Below are positions 55,306 through 64,000 of a stretch of DNA of 64,000 nt, piece by piece. The DNA is taken from contig NZ_CP075190.1 of assembly GCF_020510585.1 (NCBI RefSeq), positions 2,974,001 through 3,038,000 of the forward strand. The letters run 5' to 3'. A program made the translations under genes and the position numbers. The notes beneath the pieces were generated by a model that was given only the letters and a program-made list of their open reading frames with translations, did not search any database and had not been told where the DNA came from. The stretch comes from Ferribacterium limneticum. Its GTDB lineage: Bacteria; Pseudomonadota; Gammaproteobacteria; Burkholderiales; Rhodocyclaceae. Numbering within the stretch: position 1 is the stretch's first letter; every line of letters starts with the position of its first letter.

Positions 55306-56462
55306 TGAGCCTCTATTGCGCTCACGCTGCCGCCCGTGGTCTGAACCAGAACAGCGTTACCGAGCATCTGAAGTGGCGCGCGAACCGGCGTGCCATCGGT
55401 TTTCTGGCGCGCGGCAAAGCTGCCATCGTCACGGGAAAGGAAGTGAACAATACCTTCGGCGTCAGCCACAGCGACCAGCCCCCGCTGCACGACAGGCGCA
55501 GAGAGGCGACGATTTTTGAGTTTGTCCTGTTTCCACAGACTGCTGCCGGACTGACGGTCGAGCGCATAGACGACGCCCTTGTCATCAGCGACGAATAGAT
55601 AGCGGCTATCCATGGACAGGCCGGCCACTGATGACAAGTCACGTGACCAAACCATTGCCCCGCCCTGCCCCATGTCGAAACAGGCAACGCGCCCCTGGAA
55701 GGCGACAGCACAGATCAGACGGCCATCGACAACGGGTGGCGCAACAATATCTGCCACCCGGTCAAGTTCGGTCGCGCCCTTGGGTAGGGCCACTGCGCCC
55801 TCCCAGACCGGCGCCCCGTTTTGTATCGAGAGAGCGACGATCTTGCCACCGGGGTACCCGACAAAGATATAGCGGTCAGCAAATACCGGCGAACCAGCAC
55901 TGCGTACGGACAATGACGGCGTCGAGCGTTGATAAACCCATTTGCGCCCACCATCGCCCGCGTCAAGCAGGTGAATGCGGTTGTCGCCGCTCTTCACTGC
56001 CACGCCATCGTCACCGACAACAGGTGCGGCGAGCACCTCGCTGGATACCTTGGCCTGCCAAAGCGTTTTGCCATCGTCGGCGGAGAAGGCCAGTACTTCA
56101 CCTTTCGAAGTACCGACAACCAGCAGGCGGCTATTGGCGCCTACACCAGCCGACAGGGGCTGGCCCACTTCAATTTTCCAGACGAGCTTGCCGTCTTCCA
56201 GCTTGAAAATCGTGCCGCTCCGGCTCGCCACATAGACAGCACTGCCGACCACTGCTGGTGTAAAAGTATAGTCACCTGCCTTGCCAACACTGGCCGACCA
56301 TGTGGTACGAACATCCGCTGTTGCGGTCAACGGCCCTAACGGAGCCATTTTCGGCCCGGCACTGGCAAACGGATTGATCGAATCGATCGTATCCGACACA
56401 GTCGCACAGCCGCCAAGCAAGAGGCCGGCAGCGGCAAACAGGGCAGCAAGTTGACGTGACAT
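55302..56462 (-). CDS. bamB: Outer membrane assembly lipoprotein BamB
   Basis: A 386-residue lipoprotein (signal ending LLLGGC) with an eight-bladed beta-propeller of PQQ-like repeats ([53 protein letters not shown]). It is part of the BAM complex that inserts outer-membrane proteins. The PQQ-like repeats here are structural, not cofactor binding. Confidence 0.94.
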   Translation of the reverse strand: MSRQLAALFAAAGLLLGGCATVSDTIDSINPFASAGPKMAPLGPLTATADVRTTWSASVGKAGDYTFTPAVVGSAVYVASRSGTIFKLEDGKLVWKIEVGQPLSAGVGANSRLLVVGTSKGEVLAFSADDGKTLWQAKVSSEVLAAPVVGDDGVAVKSGDNRIHLLDAGDGGRKWVYQRSTPSLSVRSAGSPVFADRYIFVGYPGGKIVALSIQNGAPVWEGAVALPKGATELDRVADIVAPPVVDGRLICAVAFQGRVACFDMGQGGAMVWSRDLSSVAGLSMDSRYLFVADDKGVVYALDRQSGSSLWKQDKLKNRRLSAPVVQRGLVAVADAEGIVHFLSRDDGSFAARQKTDGTPVRAPLQMLGNAVLVQTTGGSVSAIEAQ

Positions 56463-57100
56463 CAGACGGCCTCACCCAGGTTGTCGAGTTTCTGTTGCAG
56501 CAATTCACGACCAGCGCCCTGCTTGCCAGTCATTTTTTCCAGTGCGGCCTTGTAGGCCGTCCGCGCTTCGGCTTTCTTGCCCTGAGCGGAGAGTGCATCA
56601 CCCTTCAATTCCTGAAAACGTGTATCAAATGCCGAGGAATGAGCAGCTTCGAGTTGCTTGAGCGCATCGTCGTAGGCCTGTTCATCAATTTGAACAGCGG
56701 CCAGACGCAGGCGAGCCAGATCCCTGATCTCGTCCTTCCCATTTTCAGCCACCCAGCCAAACTGGGTCTTGGCCGTTTTCAGGTCACCGGCTTCAAAAGA
56801 CTGCTTGCCAGCCAGCATCGCGCCCAGAGAGGCGTAGCTGGTGCTGCCGAACTTCTCGGCCAGTTCACCCGCCGCCGCTTTGACCTTCTGGGCATCGCCC
56901 GTCGCCGTCGCCTGTTCCAGCACGCCATAAATGGCTGCAGCTTGCGCCGATTGCCCGCGCTGGTACCAGTTCCAGCCTTGCCAACCGATAACCCCCAGCG
57001 AAGCAGCAACAACCACGCTCGTCACGAGGTTGCCATACATCTTCCACCAGGTCTTCAGGGTATCTATTTGTTCCTGTTCTTCGAGGTCGTAATGCGCCAT
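56462..57100 (-). CDS. YfgM-like SecYEG-associated TPR protein
   Basis: A 212-residue protein with a short cytoplasmic N-terminus (MAHYDLEEQEQIDTLKTWWKMYG), one membrane segment (NLVTSVVVAASLGVIGWQGWNWY) and periplasmic TPR-like helices. YfgM in E. coli works with PpiD at the Sec translocon. It lies between hisS and bamB as in other proteobacteria, sharing one base with bamB. Confidence 0.88.
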   Translation of the reverse strand: MAHYDLEEQEQIDTLKTWWKMYGNLVTSVVVAASLGVIGWQGWNWYQRGQSAQAAAIYGVLEQATATGDAQKVKAAAGELAEKFGSTSYASLGAMLAGKQSFEAGDLKTAKTQFGWVAENGKDEIRDLARLRLAAVQIDEQAYDDALKQLEAAHSSAFDTRFQELKGDALSAQGKKAEARTAYKAALEKMTGKQGAGRELLQQKLDNLGEAV

Positions 57101-57102
57101 GC

Positions 57103-58392
57103 TTATTCCTCTTCGTCCGAATCAATAATTTGATCGATGATGGCCTCAGCCAGTTCATCGACTTTCAGTTTACGTTGTTCAATGCCAGCCTGACGTAACG
57201 ACTTCAACTGGACCTCTCCGGTCGACGCTTCATCATCGCCAATAATCACCGCGAAAGTCGCGCCGCTGCCATCCGCTTTTTTCATCTGCGACTTGAAGCT
57301 GCCACCACCGCAATGCTGGAGCACATCGACGCCCTGATCACGCAAGCCTTCGGCGACGCGAAAGGCAAGGCGAGCTGCTTCCTCGCCCTGGTGCACGAGG
57401 TAAACATCCGGCGCCGGCGCCGCCGGCTCGCCGCCGGAATCCTTGATCAGGGCGATCAGGCGTTCGATCCCCATAGCAAAACCGCAGGCTGGCGTCGGCT
57501 TACCGCCGAGTTGCTCGACCAGGCCATCGTAACGGCCACCGGCGCAGACCGTACCCTGAGCCCCCAGTTTGTCGGTCACCCATTCGAAAACGGTGAGGTT
57601 GTAATAATCGAGCCCACGGACCAGGCGCGGATTGATCCTGAAGGGGATGCCGGCATCACGCAGGACACGCTGCACGCCTTCGAAGTGAGCCAGCGACTCA
57701 GTACCTAGGTAGTCGATCAGCTTCGGCGCAGCGATGCACAGGTCCTGCATGGCCGGATTCTTGGTGTCGAGAATGCGCAGTGGGTTGGTATGCAGGCGAC
57801 GCTTGGCATCTTCGTCAAGCAACTCCGCGTTTTCCTCGAAGTAGGTAATCAAGGCAGCGCGGTGTTGGGCGCGCTCCTCGGACTGACCGAGACTGTTGAG
57901 CTGCAGTTCAATGCCATCCAGCCCGAGGTCGTTCCACAGACGAGCACCCATCAGGATCATTTCGGCATCGATATCCGGGCCGGCCATACCGAAGGATTCG
58001 ACACCCACTTGGTGGAACTGGCGGTAACGCCCCTTCTGCGGGCGCTCATGACGGAACATCTGGCCAATGTAGTAGAGGCGCTGGGTCTGGCGGGCTGCCA
58101 GATTGTGTTCGATAACGGCGCGCACACAGCCGGCCGTGCCTTCGGGACGCAGGGTCAGCGCTTCGCCATTGAGGCCGTCGATGAAGGAATACATTTCCTT
58201 TTCGACGATGTCGGTGACTTCGCCTATTGCGCGCTTGAAAAGTGGCGTCGGCTCAACGATAGGCATGCGGATCGGGCGATAGCCGTAGCTCTTCAGCCAC
58301 GACCGGATGGTGTCCTCGAACAGCTCCCAGAATGCGGCTTCGTCGGGCAGGATGTCGTTCATCCCGCGGACAGCTTGCAAGGTTTGACTCAT
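57103..58392 (-). CDS. hisS: Histidyl-tRNA synthetase
   Basis: A 429-residue class II synthetase. Motif 2 region ([16 protein letters not shown]...[26 protein letters not shown]), the histidine-binding [15 protein letters not shown] and [29 protein letters not shown] are intact. The C-terminal anticodon-binding domain ends in an acidic tail. It overlaps ispG by four bases. Confidence 0.97.
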   Translation of the reverse strand: MSQTLQAVRGMNDILPDEAAFWELFEDTIRSWLKSYGYRPIRMPIVEPTPLFKRAIGEVTDIVEKEMYSFIDGLNGEALTLRPEGTAGCVRAVIEHNLAARQTQRLYYIGQMFRHERPQKGRYRQFHQVGVESFGMAGPDIDAEMILMGARLWNDLGLDGIELQLNSLGQSEERAQHRAALITYFEENAELLDEDAKRRLHTNPLRILDTKNPAMQDLCIAAPKLIDYLGTESLAHFEGVQRVLRDAGIPFRINPRLVRGLDYYNLTVFEWVTDKLGAQGTVCAGGRYDGLVEQLGGKPTPACGFAMGIERLIALIKDSGGEPAAPAPDVYLVHQGEEAARLAFRVAEGLRDQGVDVLQHCGGGSFKSQMKKADGSGATFAVIIGDDEASTGEVQLKSLRQAGIEQRKLKVDELAEAIIDQIIDSDEEE

Positions 58393-59618
58393 GACTTCAG
58401 TTTCTTGGTATAGGTGCGCTCGACATAGCGCTCTATGATTAGCTTGAATTCGTTGGCGATGTTGTCGCCCTTGAGGGTGACGGTCTTCTGGCCATCCTCG
58501 TAAACTGGCGCCGATGGTGCCTCACCGGTCCCCGGCAGGGAAATACCGATATTGGCGTGCTTGGATTCGCCGGGGCCATTGACGATGCAACCCATCACGG
58601 CCAGCGTCATGTTTTCGGCGCCATCATAGTGCAGCTTCCATTCCGGCATCTTGGCGCGCACGAAATCCTGGACTTCGCCGGCCAGTTCCTGGAACAAGGT
58701 GCTGGTTGTCCGGCCGCAGCCGGGACAAGCTGCAACCATCGGCGTAAAAGCACGCAGGCCCATCGTTTGCAGGATCTCCTGGCCAACGATGACCTCCTGG
58801 GTGCGCGAGCCACCGGGCTCCGGGGTCAGCGAAATGCGAATGGTGTCGCCAATGCCTTCCTGCAACAGAACGGACAACGCTGCGGTCGACGCGACAATCC
58901 CCTTCGAACCCATGCCCGCTTCAGTCAAACCGAGGTGCAGCGCGTAGTCGGCGCGCTTCGAAAGCTCGCGATAAATGGCGATCAGGTCCTGAACGCTGGA
59001 TACCTTGCAGGACAGAATAATCTTTTCGCCAGCCAAGCCAACTTCTTCGGCCTTGGCGGCAGACTCGAGGGCCGAGGCAACCATCGCATGACGCATGATC
59101 TCGGTTGCACCCAAAGGCTGCGGTCGACCGGAATTTTCGTCCATTATTCGAGCCAGCAGTTCCTGATCGAGGCTGCCCCAATTGACGCCAATGCGGACAG
59201 GCTTGTCGTACTTGCAGGCCAGTTCGACCATCTGGGCAAACTGTTCATCCTTTTTCTTGCCGAAACCGACGTTGCCTGGATTGATCCGGTACTTGGCCAG
59301 CGCCTCGGCGCAGGCCGGATGCTCGGTGAGCAAACGATGGCCGTTGTAATGAAAATCGCCGATCAGTGGCACATTGCAATTCATCCGATCGAGATGCTCA
59401 CGAATTTTCGGAACCGCAGCAGCGGCCTCCGGAGAATTCACCGTGATACGCACCAGTTCCGAACCGGCGCGGGCCAATTCGGCCGTTTGCAAGGCGGTGG
59501 CGAGATAGTCAACGGTATCGGTGTTGGTCATGGACTGAATGACCGTCGGGGCATCGCCACCCAGTTTTACATGGCCAACAAAACAGGACCGGGTCAAGCG
59601 TTTGGCAACTGCGCTCAC
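58389..59618 (-). CDS. ispG: 4-hydroxy-3-methylbut-2-enyl-diphosphate synthase IspG
   Basis: A 409-residue [4Fe-4S] enzyme of the methylerythritol phosphate isoprenoid pathway. The TIM-barrel part has [22 protein letters not shown] and [11 protein letters not shown]; cluster cysteines are in ACPGCGRTT and [17 protein letters not shown]. Its presence indicates the non-mevalonate route. Confidence 0.97.
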   Translation of the reverse strand: MSAVAKRLTRSCFVGHVKLGGDAPTVIQSMTNTDTVDYLATALQTAELARAGSELVRITVNSPEAAAAVPKIREHLDRMNCNVPLIGDFHYNGHRLLTEHPACAEALAKYRINPGNVGFGKKKDEQFAQMVELACKYDKPVRIGVNWGSLDQELLARIMDENSGRPQPLGATEIMRHAMVASALESAAKAEEVGLAGEKIILSCKVSSVQDLIAIYRELSKRADYALHLGLTEAGMGSKGIVASTAALSVLLQEGIGDTIRISLTPEPGGSRTQEVIVGQEILQTMGLRAFTPMVAACPGCGRTTSTLFQELAGEVQDFVRAKMPEWKLHYDGAENMTLAVMGCIVNGPGESKHANIGISLPGTGEAPSAPVYEDGQKTVTLKGDNIANEFKLIIERYVERTYTKKLKS

Positions 59619-59621
59619 GGC

Positions 59622-60539
59622 TTACTCCAGAACCAGACGGGCCACATCGCCACGGGTATACGGTGCCAGATCAACAGCCTCGCCATGCCAGAACACACGA
59701 ACACCTGGCGCATAGCCAATGGTGATGGAAAGTGGTCCCTGCCCGGATAGTGACTGTTCAGTACCCGCGGTCAGCTTCTGGGAAAATACAACCTTGTTAT
59801 CTCGATCCCGAACTTCAAGCCACGAATCCTTCTCGAACAGGAAACGCATCTGCGGCGCACTGGCCGGCGCTGCACCAGACTCACGCGCTTCCGGGTTGGC
59901 TGGAAAGGCAGCGGAAGCAGAAGAGGGTGCCTGCACCTCGGCGGGCGCAAGTACTTGCGGGTTCATGACCTGCTGCGGCGTTGCCCCGGGCGGGAAAACC
60001 GGCTCTGCGGCGGTCGCAGCCGGCGCAGATGTCGATACTTCCTGGTCCTTGCGGGCCAGCGAGTCAAGCAAAGACTGCGTGCTTTCGCGCAGGGAAGAAA
60101 GATCGCCTGGCATCAGAAAATACGCCAGCGCCGCCAAGACGACCGATCCCACCCCGATCAACACGAACAGTTTGCTGCGCTGGGAACCGGCACTGCCGGA
60201 ATGCGGCATTGCTGCCGGCGTCATCTCGGAAACACCCAAGCTATTGACCGGTTTTTCCAAAACATCGTCGAGTTGCGCCATCAGCGGCACCGGATCGATC
60301 TGGATCAGGCGGGCATAATTGCGGACAAAGCCACGAATAAAGGTATTGCCCGGCAGACCTTTCCAGTCGCCCGCTTCCAGCGCTTCAACCTGCCGCGGCC
60401 CGAGTTTGAGCGTCTGGGCGATATCCGCCATCTCTAACCCGCGCGCCTCGCGCGCCAAACGTAACTGCTCGCCGACCGGCGGCCCGGACATCACGACATC
60501 TTCAGCGACGACGTCCTGGATATTCACCTGCTCACTCAT
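59622..60539 (-). CDS. rodZ: RodZ-like cell-shape protein (HTH plus DUF4115)
   Basis: A 305-residue protein: N-terminal Cro-type helix-turn-helix (VGEQLRLAREARGLEMADIAQTLKLGPRQVEALE), one membrane span (KLFVLIGVGSVVLAALAYFLM), an Ala/Pro-rich periplasmic linker and a C-terminal DUF4115 domain (FLFEKDSWLEVRDRDNKVVFSQKL). RodZ links MreB to the cell wall machinery. It overlaps pilW by four bases. Confidence 0.9.
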   Translation of the reverse strand: MSEQVNIQDVVAEDVVMSGPPVGEQLRLAREARGLEMADIAQTLKLGPRQVEALEAGDWKGLPGNTFIRGFVRNYARLIQIDPVPLMAQLDDVLEKPVNSLGVSEMTPAAMPHSGSAGSQRSKLFVLIGVGSVVLAALAYFLMPGDLSSLRESTQSLLDSLARKDQEVSTSAPAATAAEPVFPPGATPQQVMNPQVLAPAEVQAPSSASAAFPANPEARESGAAPASAPQMRFLFEKDSWLEVRDRDNKVVFSQKLTAGTEQSLSGQGPLSITIGYAPGVRVFWHGEAVDLAPYTRGDVARLVLE

Positions 60540-61336
60540 TCAAAATTACCTTTTAGGAATTCCTGATACTCCGGCGACGTCGGATAACGCCCGCGCAGTT
60601 GGGAGGCATAACCACCTTCACCAGCACGGTTACCCTGCTTGCGTTCGAGGCGCAGACCAAGCCAAAGGGCGTCAGCCGTCGGCGGCTCCATCATTTTCAG
60701 TGCTTCAGCTAAATAGATACGTGACTCTTCAAAATTTCCGCGCTTGTAAAAAATCTTGGCCAGTTGGAGGCGCGCCGACACAGCGCCGTCCTGCGAAAGT
60801 TGCAAGGCCTTGAGCAGGTAATTCTGCGCGCCATCGAAGTCACCCGCCTTGAAGGCACAGGTACCGGCATTGGTGTAGGCCTTGTCTGGGGTCTCGTACA
60901 ACGGGCTCTTCAGCGCATTGAGAAAATAGGCGATGGACTGACGTTCCTTGCCCGTTTCACAGAGGTACCAGCCATAGTTATTATTGACCTCGGGATCGTT
61001 CGGTGCGAGGTTCAGTGCCTGCCGAAAATCGTCTTCCGCCTTGTCGTACTCCTTCAGCGAGAGCCGGACCAGACCACGCACGCTATAGGCTTGAAAGTAG
61101 CCAGCATCCGCGCTCAGCGCAATGCGCAGCTCATCCAGCGCAACCCCGGGATTCCCGGCCTGAAAGTACATCGACCCCAGTTCGGTATGAATTTTGGCGC
61201 GATTGCGTGGATCAGTTGGGACCTTCGACTGACCAGTTGCCGAAGGATTAAATTCGTATTGCGCCTGAACAGGCAAAATGCTGAGCGCGCCCAGAAGAAC
61301 ACCTGCAATCCGGCTTTTCAGCGAAAAGATAGTCAC
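60536..61336 (-). CDS. pilW: Type IV pilus biogenesis lipoprotein-like TPR protein PilW/PilF
   Basis: A 266-residue exported TPR protein. The signal is [16 protein letters not shown] (no lipobox cysteine is visible, unlike PilF). Several TPR repeats follow ([57 protein letters not shown] region). PilF/PilW assembles the secretin PilQ. Operon position between rodZ and rlmN is conserved. It overlaps rlmN by four bases. Confidence 0.87.
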   Translation of the reverse strand: MTIFSLKSRIAGVLLGALSILPVQAQYEFNPSATGQSKVPTDPRNRAKIHTELGSMYFQAGNPGVALDELRIALSADAGYFQAYSVRGLVRLSLKEYDKAEDDFRQALNLAPNDPEVNNNYGWYLCETGKERQSIAYFLNALKSPLYETPDKAYTNAGTCAFKAGDFDGAQNYLLKALQLSQDGAVSARLQLAKIFYKRGNFEESRIYLAEALKMMEPPTADALWLGLRLERKQGNRAGEGGYASQLRGRYPTSPEYQEFLKGNFE

Positions 61337-62427
61337 GATCTTGCCTCCACTAAGGGAATCACTCGTCCGGCGGTACGTTTGGTTTTATCCAGAACCTGCC
61401 CGGCCAACTGGCCACAGGCGGCATCGATATCGTCACCGCGCGTCTTGCGCGTCGTTGTAACGATACCGGCCTGCATCAGAATATCGGCAAACCGCCGCAC
61501 CCGCTCCGCCGGCGAACGCTTGAATGGCGAGCCGGGGAAAGGGTTGAAGGGAATCAGGTTGAATTTGCAATGCACGTTCTTGACCAGCGCCAGCAGTTCG
61601 CGGGCGTGGGCATCGCTGTCGTTGATGCCATCGAGCATGATGTACTCGAAGGTAATGAAATCGCGCGGCGCCTTGTCCAGATAACGCTGACAGGCCGCCA
61701 TCAGTTCTTTCAATGGATACTTCTGGTTGATCGGTACGATCTGGTCGCGCAGCTTGTCGTTCGGCGCATGCAGCGAGACAGCCAGGGCCACCGGGCACTC
61801 ATCGCCCAGACGATCCATGACCGGCACCAGGCCCGAGGTTGACACCGTGACACGGCGGCGTGAAAGACCGTAGGCGTTGTCGTCGAGCATCAGCTTCAAG
61901 GCGGCAACAGAATTTTCAAAATTGGCGAGCGGTTCGCCCATGCCCATCAGCACGACGTTGGAAATAACCCGTTCGTCGCCGTGGACCGCACCAAGTGCAT
62001 GGTTGGCCTGCCAGAGCTGGCCAATGATTTCCGCCACCGTCAGGTTACGGTTGAAGCCCTGCTTGCCGGTCGAGCAGAAAGCGCAGTCGAGGGCACAGCC
62101 GGCCTGCGTCGAAATACACAGCGTGCCGCGGTCGTCTTCGGGAATGAACACTGTTTCGACGGCATTGCCGTTGCCGACATCGATCAGGAACTTGCGTGTG
62201 CCGTCATCCGACAGCTTGTCGGAGACGATGGCAGGCGGCGCCACGACCGCCTTCGCCTTGAGCTTCTCGCGAAGGCTCTTGGCGATGTCGGTCATGGCAT
62301 CGAAATCCGCCACGCCGGAACGATGGATCCAGCGCAAGACCTGCTTGGCGCGGAAGGGCTTTTCGCCCTGCTCGGCAAACCAGGCAGTCAGGCTTTCGCC
62401 ATCGAAATCCAGCAGATTGACGGTCAT
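61333..62427 (-). CDS. rlmN: Dual-specificity RNA methyltransferase RlmN
   Basis: A 364-residue radical-SAM enzyme that methylates C2 of A2503 in 23S rRNA and A37 of some tRNAs. The cluster motif [19 protein letters not shown] has the CX3CX2C cysteines, [16 protein letters not shown] is the SAM motif, and a C-terminal cysteine ([10 protein letters not shown]) is the methyl-accepting residue. Confidence 0.96.
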   Translation of the reverse strand: MTVNLLDFDGESLTAWFAEQGEKPFRAKQVLRWIHRSGVADFDAMTDIAKSLREKLKAKAVVAPPAIVSDKLSDDGTRKFLIDVGNGNAVETVFIPEDDRGTLCISTQAGCALDCAFCSTGKQGFNRNLTVAEIIGQLWQANHALGAVHGDERVISNVVLMGMGEPLANFENSVAALKLMLDDNAYGLSRRRVTVSTSGLVPVMDRLGDECPVALAVSLHAPNDKLRDQIVPINQKYPLKELMAACQRYLDKAPRDFITFEYIMLDGINDSDAHARELLALVKNVHCKFNLIPFNPFPGSPFKRSPAERVRRFADILMQAGIVTTTRKTRGDDIDAACGQLAGQVLDKTKRTAGRVIPLVEARS

Positions 62428-62437
62428 TTGGTATTGA

Positions 62438-62866
62438 TTAGCGACCGGCGTAAACGTTCAGGCCCGGGAAGAAGAAAGCAACTTCTACAGCGGCGGTTTC
62501 CGGGGCATCAGAGCCGTGCACGGCGTTCGCATCGATCGATTCAGCGAAGTCGGCGCGAATGGTACCGGCGGCGGCTTCCTTCGGATTGGTGGCGCCCATC
62601 AGTTCGCGGTTCTTGGCGATGGCGTTTTCGCCTTCGAGCACTTGAACCATGACCGGACCGGAGGTCATGAAGGAAACCAGATCCTTGAAGAATGGACGAG
62701 CCTTGTGGACAGCGTAGAACTGGCCGGCTTCCTGTTCGGACAACCAGACCATCTTGGAAGCAACGATCTTCAGACCATTGGTTTCAAAACGGGAGTAAAT
62801 CTTGCCGATAACGTTCTTGGCAACAGCGTCGGGTTTGATGATGGAGAGGGCGAGTTCGATAGCCAT
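62438..62866 (-). CDS. ndk: Nucleoside diphosphate kinase
   Basis: A 142-residue enzyme. The phosphorylated histidine lies in [35 protein letters not shown] and [22 protein letters not shown] complete the family pattern. It balances nucleoside triphosphate pools. It starts the minus-strand ndk-rlmN-pilW-rodZ-ispG-hisS-yfgM-bamB-der run. Confidence 0.97.
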   Translation of the reverse strand: MAIELALSIIKPDAVAKNVIGKIYSRFETNGLKIVASKMVWLSEQEAGQFYAVHKARPFFKDLVSFMTSGPVMVQVLEGENAIAKNRELMGATNPKEAAAGTIRADFAESIDANAVHGSDAPETAAVEVAFFFPGLNVYAGR

Positions 62867-62938
62867 TTAATTGCTCCGCAAAAGCTAGTCAGTTGAAAAA
62901 CGGGCAATTTTAGCAGATTCAGAACACGAACGCCCGAA

Positions 62939-63625
62939 TCACTGCGCTGGCGATTTCTCGCCTTCGAGCTTGTTCAGCGGCTCGCGTAGCTCGGCGAAAT
63001 TACGCGGTGCGACGTATTGCAACAGCTCCTTGCCATCGCCGTCGACCACAACATCGAGGCCTTTTTCAGGATAGAGCAAATGAACCCGCTTTTCCGACAC
63101 GGCCAGTCGTTCGCCCGGCGGCCCGAAGCGCTGGATCACCGTCGCTTCGTCGAGATTCACCGATGGAATGACGCTAATCGCCTTCACCGCCATTTTTTCG
63201 ATCGCCACAAGATCATCCGGATTCAGGGTGATCTTGTGCGTCGAGCTTTCCATGTGCTTGGCCCTCAGGGCGCGATCACGCATTTCTGAAATAAGCTCTT
63301 TTTTCGCGTCGACCGTAACAATCACCTTGGCCAGTACAAAACCGAGCGCCACTTGCGAGTAATAACCTTCAAGCGTACCCATTTCATTTGGCTCAGCGAT
63401 GATCGCCACGTCCATCTCGCTACCGAACTTCTGGCGCACATCGCCCACGGTGCTAATGCCCGGGCGCAGACCGAAAACCGAACTACCGCCCTGGGCATCG
63501 AGTTCGATCTGCCACGGCAGATTGGCATTGGGATCGACGCCTTCCTGCTTGCCCAGCCCCGGAACCAGGAAGGGAACGATTAAAGCAATGGCGATCAGCG
63601 CGATTATCGAGAGTGCGAATTTCAT
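62939..63625 (-). CDS. Membrane-anchored protein of unknown function
   Basis: A 228-residue protein with one N-terminal hydrophobic segment (FALSIIALIAIALIVPFLVPGLG), probably a membrane anchor or uncleaved signal. A periplasmic domain with VFGLRPGISTVGDVRQKFG, VIQRFGPPGERLAVSEKRVHLLYPEKGLDVVVDGDGKELLQYVAP follows; the two 'GP...ERL' and 'PGISTVGDV' segments look like a repeated beta-strand unit. I do not recognise a named family. Confidence 0.75.
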   Translation of the reverse strand: MKFALSIIALIAIALIVPFLVPGLGKQEGVDPNANLPWQIELDAQGGSSVFGLRPGISTVGDVRQKFGSEMDVAIIAEPNEMGTLEGYYSQVALGFVLAKVIVTVDAKKELISEMRDRALRAKHMESSTHKITLNPDDLVAIEKMAVKAISVIPSVNLDEATVIQRFGPPGERLAVSEKRVHLLYPEKGLDVVVDGDGKELLQYVAPRNFAELREPLNKLEGEKSPAQ

Positions 63626-63681
63626 GATTTCCTAACGGACTTTCCGGGGACAGGATTGTGCCACACCCACCCCACAAAAAA

Positions 63682-63709
63682 ACAAGCCCCGAACGGGGTC
63701 GGGGCTTGT
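63682..63709. terminator. Bidirectional terminator near 63.7 kb
   Basis: Stem ACAAGCCCC (63682-63690) / GGGGCTTGT (63701-63709) with an inner CGAACGGGGTCG region. A run of A precedes it on the plus strand, so the minus-strand transcript (TRAP permease) ends in hairpin plus T7. Confidence 0.85.
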
Positions 63710-63729
63710 CAATTGCGGGAAGGCCAGTC

Positions 63730-64000
63730 TTAAATCATGCCCAGCCGCTGCGGCAACCAGAGCGACAACCCCGGCCAGTAAGTCACTACCATCAGGAAGC
63801 ACAACATGGAGAGCAGCCATGGCCAGACAGCCACGGTCAGCTCGGTAATACCCATCTTGGTAATGCCCGATGCGACATAAAGGTTCAGACCAACGGGTGG
63901 GTGACACATGCCGACCTCCATGTTCACCACCATCAGGATGCCGAAGTGCACCGGATGGATACCGAGTGCCATGGCCACTGGGAAGAGGATCGGCGCGAAG
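63730..64000 (-). CDS. TRAP transporter large permease (DctM family), C-terminal end, cut by window edge
   Basis: Ninety codons of the C-terminus remain. IHPVHFGILMVVNMEVGMCHPPVGLNLYVASGI and the last membrane span LSMLCFLMVVTYWPGLSLWLP are typical of DctM/SiaM permeases, which import dicarboxylates or related acids with a periplasmic binding protein. The rest, and the partner genes, lie beyond 64000. Confidence 0.88.
   Translation of the reverse strand, partial: FAPILFPVAMALGIHPVHFGILMVVNMEVGMCHPPVGLNLYVASGITKMGITELTVAVWPWLLSMLCFLMVVTYWPGLSLWLPQRLGMI

Noticed and set aside
55302..56462. BamB as a third PQQ dehydrogenase
   Set aside because: It has propeller repeats of PQQ type but is a lipoprotein of family length with no catalytic Asp or metal ligands, and its operon position fits bamB.

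Overview
The window reads as a chromosomal segment of a GC-rich betaproteobacterium, most likely a member of the Rhodocyclales. Two long blocks have the gene order of that class: hfq-hflX-hflK-hflC-DUF2065-hisZ-purA, and der-bamB-yfgM-hisS-ispG-rodZ-pilW-rlmN-ndk. The genus is an inference that I cannot settle from sequence alone.

Layout. 1-1926: the 5' end of a TonB-dependent receptor gene, a DUF4124 protein and a DUF1415 protein. About 1927-24840: a catabolic region of visibly lower GC. It holds an acetoin dehydrogenase system (dadA-like, acoL and a GlcG-like gene on the minus strand; acoX-acoA-acoB-acoC, a lipoate ligase and a thiamine-binding protein on the plus strand; acoR convergent to them), a porin/PQQ-alcohol-dehydrogenase/cytochrome c operon, thiC-DUF1097-thiS-thiG, and a second PQQ-alcohol-dehydrogenase/MxaJ-like/cytochrome c operon. 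24842-34125: lipA, a zinc-ribbon-like protein, a diguanylate cyclase, DUF599, rarD, a ClpP-like protease, ald, a CNNM transporter, a membrane spermidine-synthase-like protein and a small membrane protein. 34246-40716: a TetR repressor and an RND tripartite efflux operon. 40981-44313: a PAS-GGDEF protein, rlmB, a hemerythrin and an HDOD protein. 44329-64000: rnr, tRNA-Leu(CAG) and the two core blocks, ending in an uncharacterised protein and a truncated TRAP transporter permease gene.

How the catabolic genes work together. Five candidate sigma-54 promoters share the hexamer GGCATG in the -24 element. They lie upstream of the glcG-acoL-dadA operon, acoX, the porin-ADH operon, thiC and the second ADH operon. 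Upstream clusters of a TGYGACA half-site accompany them; the two divergent pairs share one cluster each. The only enhancer-binding protein in the window is AcoR. This suggests one regulon that couples periplasmic oxidation of an alcohol or diol (two quinoproteins with two cytochromes) to cytoplasmic acetoin cleavage and to supply of the complex's own cofactors: thiamine diphosphate (ThiC, ThiS, ThiG, thiamine-binding protein) and lipoate (LplA-like ligase).

Other notable items: a 36-bp dispersed repeat with six copies, three lying inside coding sequences and two of those encoding the same hydrophobic peptide; a cytochrome c with a CX3CH heme site; two quinoproteins with the Asp-x-Asp signature associated with lanthanide enzymes; a composition break inside thiC; and a tRNA promoter that overlaps the rnr start codon.
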